Translations under genes and position numbers: made by a program
NCBI GenBank assembly: GCA_008638375.1
Contig: CM018038.1
Location: forward strand, 34,816,597-34,880,596
Length of the DNA stretch: 64,000 nucleotides
Origin: Nyssa sinensis
Lineage: Eukaryota; Streptophyta; Magnoliopsida; Cornales; Nyssaceae
Direction of reading: 5' to 3'
Notes under the pieces: generated by a model
The model's database searches: none
What the model was told of the DNA's origin: nothing
What the model saw: the letters and a program-made list of their open reading frames with translations, nothing else
Shown: positions 35,601 through 44,900 of the stretch, in pieces
Numbering within the stretch: position 1 is the stretch's first letter
Layout of the letters: the number at the start of each line of letters is the position of its first letter

Positions 35601-37402
35601 TGTCCTCATTATTTTAAACGCCTTTATTTTCTTCTTTCTATTTTTAAGTGTTTTTAGGGCTTGTTTGTTATCATTTTCAAAAACTGCATTTATTTTCGAC
35701 TCTCATTTTGAAAGAATTTAAAAATGAAAGTGATTGGAAATTTTGAAGATGACTGTTTTTGAGCCGTTTACAGTTTTTAATGGATGTGTCTTGAAAAAAT
35801 AAATTTCTATGTTCTATATTTCCTTGAAATTGGATTGTTTTCAACAAATTTTTTCGAAAGGCAGTTCTTAACAACTTTCCCCCATATGTGTTCTCCATGC
35901 TTTTTTCACTTCATTTTTTTTTTCGCATTTATGAGATTTGAAAACTGTTTCCAGAAAAAAAAAATCCAAATAGGCCCTCCATTTCTTCATCCACGTGTGC
36001 TAGAGTTGTCAAAATTTAATGTGATCCGAGATGAGAAATGTCATTCATCCTATCCTTTGCTACCTATGGATTCATCTTTGCTGGGTGGCAGACTAAGTGC
36101 ACAGTTAACTGTGAGCCAAATCTGGTCTACATATTGATGCTTCCATTCATATTTTATTCAACGTCGTGAACAGTAAACATTTGGAGTTCAATTCTATTCA
36201 TATCGGATTTTGCTACTCTGCTAATCTTAAAGCAATTGGAATTTAAAATTTACATTCATCAGGAGATGTTTGTTGCTATTTGTTTGTCAACTTGTAGCTT
36301 CACAATTTCTTAGGGACTAAAAGCAGTTGATGTAACATTGAGCTTCATGTTAAAAGGTCACTTAGCAATTGATTAGCCTATTTCAAATTCCTTATGCAGG
36401 AGTAGTTAGTGGGTTCTTGAACAAGCCCAGACCTGCAACTTTTTTTTTCCATTTAGAGTAGTGGGCATGGTAAGACTAAGTTATTGCAATGATACAATCT
36501 AATACTTGGAAGTCATTGCTCGCTTTTATTATTAATAAGTTGCAATAAAAATATGACTTGGATGTTCATTACCCATAACAATGCAAAATAAATTACTCAA
36601 TAGGGAATTAGGAAATGATTAATGGTTATTTGTTGGCTTCTATACGACTGTAAATGTGCTCCAAGGAACAAAATGTATATCCAGACATCATTATAATACC
36701 AATCAGTTTCTTCTGTTTTTTATTTTTAGAAAAACAAAATCAGCGTCTTCAGTTAGGTTTTTTTGTCTTCTTTAAAATGTGAAAAATGGCCTTGTCTTGC
36801 AGCAGATCAATTATAGTCAATCGTATTTGCAGATGTCCTCGGAGTAACTAAATCATGCATCGGTAATACTAGAGATATGATGGCTGGGATATCAATGGGA
36901 CTTTTTGCAACATGATAGTGTTAGACTAGGAAAATTTGGGACAACTTTATTTGAGAGAAAATTGAACTGGATTTTTAAATGCCTACGAATTGACCTTGTT
37001 TTTTTTTTTTTTATACATTTTAAATCCTATTGCATGATCTTGTACATGTTCCTATACAGATTTTTACAAATGATTAGTTAACTGTGATGCTGATATATTG
37101 GAGTTTATGCAGGCCAAGCATGTGGTTTCATCATGTTAGACAGAGTCAAGACAGCAGGGGACGCACTATTGCAATAAATTATTGTAATGAAAATCAAAGC
37201 GTTTTTATTTTTCTTGGTTTGTCTTCCGAAGGATTATTATAGATTTAAAGTAGAATTATTTATTGCAGGGTATGATATGCAGTTTGATATAAAGTATGCT
37301 TACTTCAACTTCTTACGGTCAATTGATGATCTGACAGTGGGGGAAGTGAAATGTGTGGAATCATTTTCTGATGCATCTGCATGCGATTCAGGTGATGAAT
37401 GA
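23731..37402 (+). CDS. JMJ32: JmjC-domain 2-oxoglutarate oxygenase, JMJD7/JMJ32 type
   Basis: Four exons give 342 residues: 23731-24378, 24472-24647, 37113-37183 and 37269-37402. The product is a Fe(II)/2-oxoglutarate oxygenase. Arabidopsis JMJ32 is reported as an H3K27 demethylase acting on FLC, and human JMJD7 as a lysyl hydroxylase and peptidase. Visible motifs are NLWIGNHLSETSFHKDHYEN with iron ligands His174 and Asp176, GEKHFILLPP with a likely 2OG-binding Lys189, YVPWCSVNP, and WFHHV (His281/282, distal iron ligand). These are followed by the conserved INYWYDMQFD and KYAYFNFL. Junctions are AGG|GTCTAT, TT|GTAAGC, T|GTAATG with acceptors TTGCAG, ATGCAG and TTGCAG, and all keep frame. The first donor is weak. 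Length equals the family norm (about 316-345). Intron 2 is 12,465 bp and filled with transposons. The convergent neighbour is a WAT1-type gene. Confidence 0.93.
24975..25080 (-). mobile_element. Possible LINE 3' tail, antisense
   Basis: T-rich sequence followed by ACGAAGGGGGCGAACC resembles the reverse complement of the 3' ends of L1-type LINEs in this window, such as GCACCCCCTTGGTGC near 29500. It is short and diverged. Confidence 0.3.
25081..26240. other. Intron sequence without a recognisable gene
   Basis: The stretch is AT-rich. A part near 25240-25480 (TATAAATAGG, then purine-rich leader-like sequence) looks like an old LTR, but no ends could be fixed. Nothing else is recognisable. Confidence 0.3.
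26250..29745. mobile_element. Foldback-like flanks rich in GCCTCGC/GGCGAGG around a LINE
   Basis: At 26256-26330 the sequence has AAAGGCGGAAGG and GAAGGGCGAGGTGAC. At 29620-29740 it has roughly inverted motifs such as GAGGTGAGCTTAGG, TTGCCTTGCTTGG and CCTTGCCTCGC. The two flanks may be halves of one inverted-repeat element into which the LINE at 26540-29550 inserted. Ends and target duplication were not fixed. Confidence 0.3.
26540..29550 (+). mobile_element. Decayed L1-type LINE
   Basis: In order the + strand shows an endonuclease-like start (VVGDLNVARYPSERFPSS near 26545), a linker region, and reverse transcriptase pieces (LGLDGM near 27505, AFVGGRQLLDALF near 27785). Then comes the region GDEFKYHLIEWEKVC...VKWLWKFG in an open frame at 28611-28958 with GDGSRIRFW. 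Last is a zinc-binding tail (VIWSSKP near 29270, VNHLLIYC near 29385). It ends with the TGCACCCCCTTGGTGC motif near 29495 and an A-rich tail. Many stops and frameshifts are present. It lies in intron 2 of the JmjC gene, in the same direction. Confidence 0.85.
29746..30926. other. Intron sequence, nothing recognised
   Basis: The stretch is AT-rich with only short chance open frames. No repeat structure or domain was seen. Confidence 0.4.
30927..30938. repeat. 12-bp direct repeat, left copy
   Basis: GGTAAAACTTAA occurs here and at 31556-31567, immediately outside both ends of a foldback element, as expected of a target duplication of about 9-12 bp. Confidence 0.7.
30939..31555. mobile_element. 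617-bp foldback element (MULE- or hAT-like MITE)
   Basis: The left end reads GAAGCATGGACACGG and the right end reads GTGTCTGTGCTTC, which is a mismatch-containing inverted copy. A second inverted pair, GGACACGGACACGG against GTCCGTGTCC, lies just inside. The interior is AT-rich and non-coding. A matching direct repeat of 12 bp flanks both ends. The length of the duplication favours a Mutator-like origin, but a hAT origin with 8 bp is possible. Confidence 0.65.
31556..31567. repeat. 12-bp direct repeat, right copy
   Basis: It matches 30927-30938. Confidence 0.7.
31640..32865 (+). mobile_element. 5'-truncated L1-type LINE remnant
   Basis: The open frame at 31645-31860 has GSGMGEEFKYHLVNW and NVALLGKWLW, matching the carboxy-terminal part of the larger LINE. 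Near 32400 comes PPKVAFFVWIAAREKILT. Near 32510 the zinc-binding segment CSMCKWEEEIVNHLLLQY follows. The 3' end has TTTTGGTGCCTTTTAATG near 32805 and an A-rich tail. Reverse transcriptase is absent. A CT/TA microsatellite lies at 32645-32680. Confidence 0.8.
32866..37112. other. Remaining intron 2 sequence
   Basis: No gene or intact repeat was recognised. A segment near 33715-34000 is purine-rich and leader-like and may be LTR debris. A run of 22 C sits at 34412-34433. A long A/T-rich stretch covers 34100-34330. The last 40 bases form the acceptor for exon 3. Confidence 0.4.
34412..34433. repeat. Homopolymer of 22 C
   Basis: An uninterrupted C run sits in an A-rich intron context. On the minus strand it is a G run able to form quadruplex structures. 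Length is uncertain in any assembly. Confidence 0.9.
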
Positions 37403-38873
37403 AATAACAACGCATATGTGGAGAATGGGAATGCCAGACCAGAGTGGGCAGTAATGATAGTGAAAAGGAGGAGTGATCACCAATGTGTAAGGCCAGGCAA
37501 ATTGATCTTTGATTTGAAGCATGATCTAGATTTTGAATAGATCAATCAAAAGAGGAATGGTCTAGTGCTTGAAGATGAGGCTATCGTTGTTTTCTGTTGA
37601 TTGATACTCCCCCGATTTCTTTCTATATTTTAATGCCCTTATGAAGCGACGAGTTGGGTTGGAGAAGGTGTCATCAGTTTTGCTATTACTTGGTGTTGGT
37701 CTCCCCTAAATGGATATATGATTGTTGGGAATGAAAGACTGCATAGAGATCTAAGCATTGGATGTTATAAAACCATGATATTTGTTGTGAATTTATTGAA
37801 ATTCAGAGAATCCATATTTGTTACGATTGCCAAAAAACAGCAATCAAGGTTTGCCCATGTAATTCATTCATGCCGCAGGCCCCACATTCTGAGGAATATT
37901 TCTGTGCAGCATGCAAGCAAGTGTATAATGGAGGTGACTGCAACAAGTTATGCAATGTGAGTCACTCTAAGTCTAAGTTATTATCTGATGTGGAGTGGCG
38001 ACTTAACAAATTTTAAATTTTCTTAAAACATAAGAAAGTTCTTCACCTAAAAGTTAGGATAAATGGCATGTGGAGTAATTGTTTCATTGAATAATTTTTC
38101 ACAATTTTTGGATCGGTAAAAGTCCAGCCTAAGCACATCCCCCGTACTTGTTTAGAATTAGATTAGATTGGCTTTGGACGAGTCTTCTGGTGAAACTAAA
38201 CTAGAGATCATGCGTGTGCTACCTATTTTGTCCTACCGGTTATTTCGTTTTGTGGCTACATGTATGGAATATCCATGCAGAATGATGCACTTGGATCATT
38301 AGCACTAAACAAGATGGTATTTCTATGTGAAAATTCTGAATAGAATTTCTCTTCCTGTATTAATGTTCTTCTAAGAAACTAATGAATGAAAATAAATTTT
38401 AAATTTTAAGAAATGATACAAAATATGTGCGCTCCAATCTCTACATGGGGATATTACTATGCTAGTTAAGGATTTCTTTTCGTAATCTATAAAGTTGTGG
38501 CACAACAGCGCCACAAATCTCAGAATTGAGATACAAGGATTAAGGAAGAAGATAATTAAAAGAAATGTTGATCATTCAATCACAATTTGGGCAAAGCAAG
38601 GCATGCATGCTCCTTAATGTTAGAATCAGCGTTGATAGTTGATACAATATATGCAAAGAGAAGTGATACCCACTTACATGTTTGTCGCCCCAAGTCCCAA
38701 AACCAAAGCTTTATTATACTCAAAAACTTTCATCGTTGGATGATTTGAATGTGAATTTAGCACTATTTAAAAAAAAAAAAAAGAGGACAAAATGGTTGCA
38801 CTGTCTAGTTTCTACTGCTTTCAATTTTGGCCTTGGAAGCAGCTTCTAATCTTCCAATTCCTTAACCAGTATT

Positions 38874-38909
<36 letters not shown>

Positions 38910-39219
38910 GTTATCTGACAGGAGAGAATATTACCCTAAATTGACTGCTTGCTTACTGCTACTGTCAAGGCCTCTACAACAAACCCAACCAAATAATTGC
39001 TACTTTTATAGTGTTTAGTGCGAGAGAAAAATACATTAATAATTATGAGAATTAAAAAAAAAAAATTATCATCAATGATGCTTTCTACATTAACCTCACC
39101 AAGAGATTGAAAAAGAAAATCCTGATGACTGAATGATATTACATTTATCTCAACAAAGTTACACTTTAAAAGCAGACCATCACCGGGACTATATTAGCCC
39201 ATCATATCATATGTTTTGA
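37403..39219. other. Region between the two convergent genes
   Basis: The first few hundred bases after the JmjC stop are the likely 3' UTR. Beyond that the sequence is AT-rich with short open frames that match nothing I know. A CT run lies at 38876-38905. The 3' UTR of the transporter gene, read on the other strand, ends somewhere in the right part. Confidence 0.45.
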
Positions 39220-41886
39220 TTAATCCATGCTCTTCGGTAACGAGAAAATTTGTCTTGGAATCTTGCTGTGAGATGACTCCCTGTGAATGGGTGGGGGTGG
39301 CTCGGAGCTGGAGGCCCGAGGAGGGTGAGGGATAATCCCCGTACCTGCTTGTCTTTCCCTATAAGATGCCCAAGTCACGAGATATAGCCCCGCAATAATT
39401 ATGGATCCCCCTAAAATGCTGTTTTCAGGTGAAAATTAAGCTTTTGAGTCCAAAGGGGGCAGTTTATAGTGCTGAAGAAAGCAATGACTGAAACTTTTTC
39501 CAATTTTGAATTCAAATTTTAATAGAAATATTTTGCAATATAATCATATAATATGAACAGGGCAATATTTAAGCAAATTGTGTAGTAATTTGATATTTAT
39601 ATAAATTATCAACATATAGCCAATAAATATATAAACTAAGAGCATGTAAATGTAGTCAAGTTTTCAGAGCAAAACCTTCCCAAATAAATAGGGCTTCCAA
39701 GGAAAATTCTAGACAGTAAGGCTGATGCAGCAGGTTGAAGTGGATTATAAAGAGCGACCAAAGCAGGCCCCAAGATCTTATTGGACCATGTCAGGAGTCC
39801 ATAGTTAAGGGCAGATGCAACCATTCCCTGAGAAACAAACTAGTATGTAATTCTTTCCTACAATTTTTTTGCTTTCAAAAAAATTGTGATGTTTAGTCAA
39901 CTGAAAGCCATCAATGCTGAGTCCATTCAGTGAACAATCACAAATACAGGATTTAAAATCAGATCAAAACAAGGTAATACATGCATTTAGAGACATGCAT
40001 ATATATTTACATATAAACTTACAGTGATAAACATTAATTTTCCACATCATATTAATTCCCTAGTAATCAAATGCAAAGATATCAACATATGAAATCTGTA
40101 ATATATCAGCCACCATAAGGGGTTAGAATGTACTACATTTCTGTCATTCTATAGAAGAACACCATGGTGATAGGCAGGTCACTAAAATAATTAACCATGG
40201 ATAGGTTGTGACTAGCTATCTATAAAGTTAAGCCAAAGGAGAGTGTTCGGTTCAGGATGAAAATATATGTTTTTTTTAATTATTATTATAGAACTTGTAT
40301 GTAAGAGTTCTTATTTTGGGATATGCTAGTATATTTAAGTAGAAGCAATATTGTAATCTTTGTTTTTTTCCTTTACATTATATAAATAGTTGATGTACGT
40401 GTGGAATAAAATACACAACGAACCCTTATTACATTCTTTTTTTCTTTTCTCTAGTCCTTTTTCTTCCTTCAAACCCTAAATATAGTGCAACTTGACTTGG
40501 TACATTGATACAGAACCGACTACCTGTTGAGATCTTTTAACTTGACAATTGTGATTGTGCTTTGTCACACTCGCACCTGTGATAGTGATTATGTTGATGG
40601 GAAATAGGATACAGCCAAGACACCCTCACCTTAAATGCTGATTTTGATTTTACTTGTGAGAAATAGAAATTCTCTATAAAAGGGAAATTCAATGGTTCAT
40701 TATTAGCTGTCATGCTTCTTCTTCTTCTTTTTATTGGACAAGTGATTTACTTTTTTTTCAAACAGAATAGAAAGTTGCTAGTCTTCTTCTCTAGCTGGGA
40801 AATTTTTTTTATTTGTTCTTTTGTTTATGCTTCACAACTTGGGTTTTGGGCCAAGTGGTGCTGGTGGATGTAGTGGTGTACATCATCAATATCCTTCTTA
40901 GTTTTGGTGAATGGTTTATTAGCAGGCTTCTTTAAGAGCTTTAGAGGGAGCTTTACATGGAGACACTCGTTCAACATTTCTTTTTGTTATTGTTATGGGA
41001 GCTTTGAGTAGATTGACGGCTCAGGCAGTTTTTTTTTTTTTTTTTTGGGGGGGGGGGGGGGGGGTCGTTCTCCTAAGTGGCTTTGATGTAGGGAATTGGA
41101 TAGGGGAGATATTAGAGATAACTCATCTTTTGTTCGCAGATGACAATTATTTTTGTAGAGCTTGGGAGAGCCAATTGAGATACTTGAGGTGTATGCTTGT
41201 GTGTTCTAAGGCAGTTTTGGGCCTAAGGGTCAACTTGAATAAGAGAGTATATTCTAGTTTTTTTTTTTTTTGGGGGGGGGGGGGTGTTGCAGATATAGAG
41301 GATCTAGCCAGGAATTTGGGGTTGTTGTGTAGGCAACCTTCCTTGTGTGTATTAGGCTTGCCTTTGGGGGCTTCTTCGCATTCGAAATCTATATGGAATC
41401 CGGTAGATGATAGATTTCAAAAGAGGTTGGTAGGGTGGAAGCAACAATATTTATCGAAAGGAGGGAAGATCTGTAACATCCTGACCCAATATTATTGGAC
41501 AATAAGAACTAATATTTATTATTATTGTATACTAGCCCTAATGGGACGATGGGCAATTTGCTCGAGGAAAATTTCAAGCAATTGAAATTCAATGTCATCA
41601 AACATGAGACTAGTGAGATAAAACATGATGTATGGAATAATGCATGCATAAAATTTATTGTGTGCAATAAAAGTGGATTAAGACCAAATAACACTAGTTA
41701 AGTGGGCTAATGTACATTAATGCATGAGAGGTGAGGTGTCCTCACCTAAGTAAGGAGGATGACATGTGGCTAGCACCTAAGGCTAACCAATGGAGGGGCA
41801 TGCAACCTAGCTATCACAAATAAATAGCAAGGGATTAGTGGTGGTCTCTGCCTAACCACCATTCCAGCCGGTTGAAAGAAGGGTAG

Positions 41887-41935
<49 letters not shown>

Positions 41936-44900
41936 GTGTGTGTGTGTGTGTTCATGGTGTGTCTTCTACCATGTGCATGGAATTAAAACTGCAAATGGAT
42001 GCTTCCGGCAGCCGTTTGGAGCCTCAAGAAGGCATAACAGTGAGCATCAAGCTGCCATTAGAGGTAACATCAAGATTTCTCTTTCATAAACTTTCTCTCA
42101 CTTAACTCAATTTTAATGGTTTTGATTGCATGCATGTAAGTGATAATGTAAACGGATGAGAGTGGTAAGGAAATGATAACGAATGAGCTCAGGGAAACCC
42201 TAGAAAATCACCATGACCGAACCTAGGAAAATTGGGTTATGAACCAAACTCAACCAAGCTTAATTCTGGGCACATGGCTCAAAAAAGTATTGAAAATGGA
42301 ACATACAGAAACTTAAATCACCAAGAATGGTGAAGAAATGAGATAGGAAACCAGATTTACAGTCAAGGGATTGATGGAGTTGAGATAATGGGTTTGGCAA
42401 TGTTTCACTTTGTTTAGAGCTTTGGTTAAGGTTCTTCAACATCCCAGAAACAAAAATGGACCAAAAATCATGTCTAAAACACAACGAAAAGGTGACTAAA
42501 AGTACTCGTTGAAAAATCGGGGTTTGCTAGAGCTAGGGCTGTAAACGGATCGGATTTGGACCGGATCAGAGCCGATCCGAATCCGATCCGTTTAATAAGA
42601 AATCCGATCCGATCCGATCCATTAATCCGACGGATCATGTGAATGTCAATCTGTATCCGAATCCTTTAATAACCGGATATCCGATCCGTTAATTCGGTCT
42701 GATCCGTTTAAAATTATAATATATATATATATATATATTAAAATTAATATATTATATATAAATATATATTATATTAACATATAATAATACAAATATTATA
42801 TAAATATATATATTAATATAATATATATTTAAATATAATATATTAATTTTAATATATATATATATAAACGGATCGGATCGGATTGTAAACGGATCGGATC
42901 AGCCTATATCATATCCGGTTTGTTTATATTTGGGATAATCGGATTCGGATCGTATTGGGTCACGGATCACTATTTCTAAAACCATATTCGGACTTAATGG
43001 ATCGGATCTCGGATCGCGATCCGATCCATTGACAGCTCTAGTCGGAGCCCCATTGTTCTTTAACGCTTGACGATGAGGTTTTAGACCAAATACAAAAGCG
43101 AGGTCGGAAATCGATTTTTGGGCAAAAAACGGCTTAGAAACATGTAGAATGACGGCCAGAAAATGGTCGTTGCCAGTGGCCGTAGCCGGAGAAAGCAATC
43201 GGCACCAGTGGGCCAAACCAGTTGAGCGGTCACATCTAGGTCAATCAATAGGTCCCCAGTTCGGGTCGGGGCCCAATCAGACAAAATAGGTTATGAACTT
43301 AATTGATAAGGCGTCCTTTTGGGCCTTGTAATACTGACTTGGCGGACCAGCTTGAACGGGTCGATTTTCAAGGTTAATAGACCAGTTTACTTGAAGAATC
43401 AGTCAGTTTTCGAAAGAAATTAAGAGTAAGGGTTTCAATGACTAAAATAATGAACAAGTGGGTTTTGACTAAAGCCAATGAACCAGAATATTTGATAATT
43501 GTATTTTGACCCCAGCAGTTAAGGAAAATTATGAAAAGCCCTAGAAAATAATTTAAAAATTATTTTAAATGCCTAAGGCCTAAAAGCAATGTAATAAAGG
43601 CCAATTGAAATGCAAGAAGTATTTTTAACATTTTTGGGCATTCTAAACTCAATGGTGGAGTCCGATTGAAAAAATTAGACCCCAAAATATATGAACGAAC
43701 AAACTAGACTAATTCCAAATAAGTCCTATGTATGTAATTAAGCTATAATATGGACACCAATGACAGCGGGAGCACCTTCCCTAATATTTTCGACGTTCCA
43801 AACTCAACAGGTGGTTTCGTCAAATAAGGTACCCAAAGTATAGATACCCAAAATTAGTAATTCCCAGATTGCCTTAATGATAAATAGGCTATCAAATCGG
43901 GAAAGAATATGAAGGGAAATACCCAACAATGTTAGACGCTTTGAACCTAATGGTGAGGTCTAATTAAGCATCCAAGAACCCGAAAATGATCCAACAAAAA
44001 AGTGTGAAATTACGAAAATGCTCCTAGGCATAAGTTAAGCCTCAAGAAGGCTAATTAAGATCCGAAAAAGGCTAATTAAGTATTTTTAACGTTCCAGGAC
44101 CCAACGGTGATGTCCGTTTGAGAAAAATAGAACTCCAAAATAAATTATAAAATGACGAATAAGTCCCTATGGGCTAAAGTAAGCCCTAAAACGAACTAAG
44201 AAGCATTAAGAGTCCTTAATTAGAGAACCTAAGGGAATCATAAATAGTAAGACTAAGTTCGAGAAGGAATTAAGCATTGAGTTAATAGATACTTTAGGCT
44301 ATGATGAATACTAATAAAGTATCAATGTGTGTTGATCCATGCTAAAGAGATACGGAGCCTTCTTTTCAAGCTCTTTGATTATTCGTGGAATTTTCCCTAT
44401 ATGGTTCGAGACTTTTTGATGGGATGGTGAGGGGATCATATGGAAAGGCATGCGAGGAGAGTGTGGAACCTATCTCCATTATATCTTTTTTGCTGTTTGT
44501 GGAGGGAGAGGAATAGACGAATTTTTGAAATTCATGAAATGTTCCCCTTATAGGTTTAAAGATAACTTTTTGAAATTTTTATACTCCTAGTCTTTAGAAG
44601 CATATCCTTTTTGTGTAGATTCTTTTGTTAATATTTTGGAATGAATGAGATTGTAAGAATGTTCTCTTTCCTTGTTTTGTAAATGGGTTCACATCTATGG
44701 TAGCTTTGTGACTTTGTTAATAGAACACTGCCTACTTATCAAAAAATTATGAACTACTTTTGTATTGGATAATATTTCTTACTTGGAGTTTGTTATAAAC
44801 CTTAATCTCTCATTTGATTTGCATGAATCAGAAATTAGGAAATGTAATCCTATTCTATACTCACATTCCCATGAATAGATAACTAGTATGATTCTGACTC

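Larger units (their letters stand above)
24648..37112 (+). other. 12.5-kb intron 2 of the JmjC gene
   Basis: The intron begins GTAAGC and ends TTTATGCAG. It separates the exon coding GEILY(L) from the exon coding PSMWFHHV, so it falls between the two halves of the iron-binding triad. It contains a short LINE tail, two larger LINE remnants, a foldback element, LTR-like debris and homopolymer runs, listed separately. No other gene was found in it. Confidence 0.9.
40838..41472 (+). mobile_element. LINE reverse transcriptase fragment, left piece
   Basis: The open frame 40995-41585 contains [11 protein letters not shown] (the FADD catalytic motif), [59 protein letters not shown] and [15 protein letters not shown], the ordered L1-type motifs. 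Two T-then-G homopolymer tracts interrupt it. At 41473 a long LTR starts. The LINE resumes at about 44330 after loss of its middle. Confidence 0.85.
41473..44329 (+). mobile_element. Truncated Tekay/Del-like long LTR in the LINE
   Basis: It starts TGTAACATCCTGACCC at 41473 and follows the plan of the solo LTR at 18693: TA/GA/GT microsatellite near 41888-41952, then repeated blocks near 43650, 43800 and 44095 of the type ACTCAATGGTGGAGTCCG. The last 1 kb or more of the family LTR, including the spliced ORF region, is absent. LINE sequence resumes at about 44330 without a TG/CA end or duplication. A deletion probably removed the LTR end and the LINE middle together. It hosts the MITE at 42534-43040. 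Confidence 0.65.

Noticed and set aside
37718..37960. 80-codon open frame after the JmjC stop
   Set aside because: No domain, no splice continuity with the JmjC exons, and the protein already has full family length.
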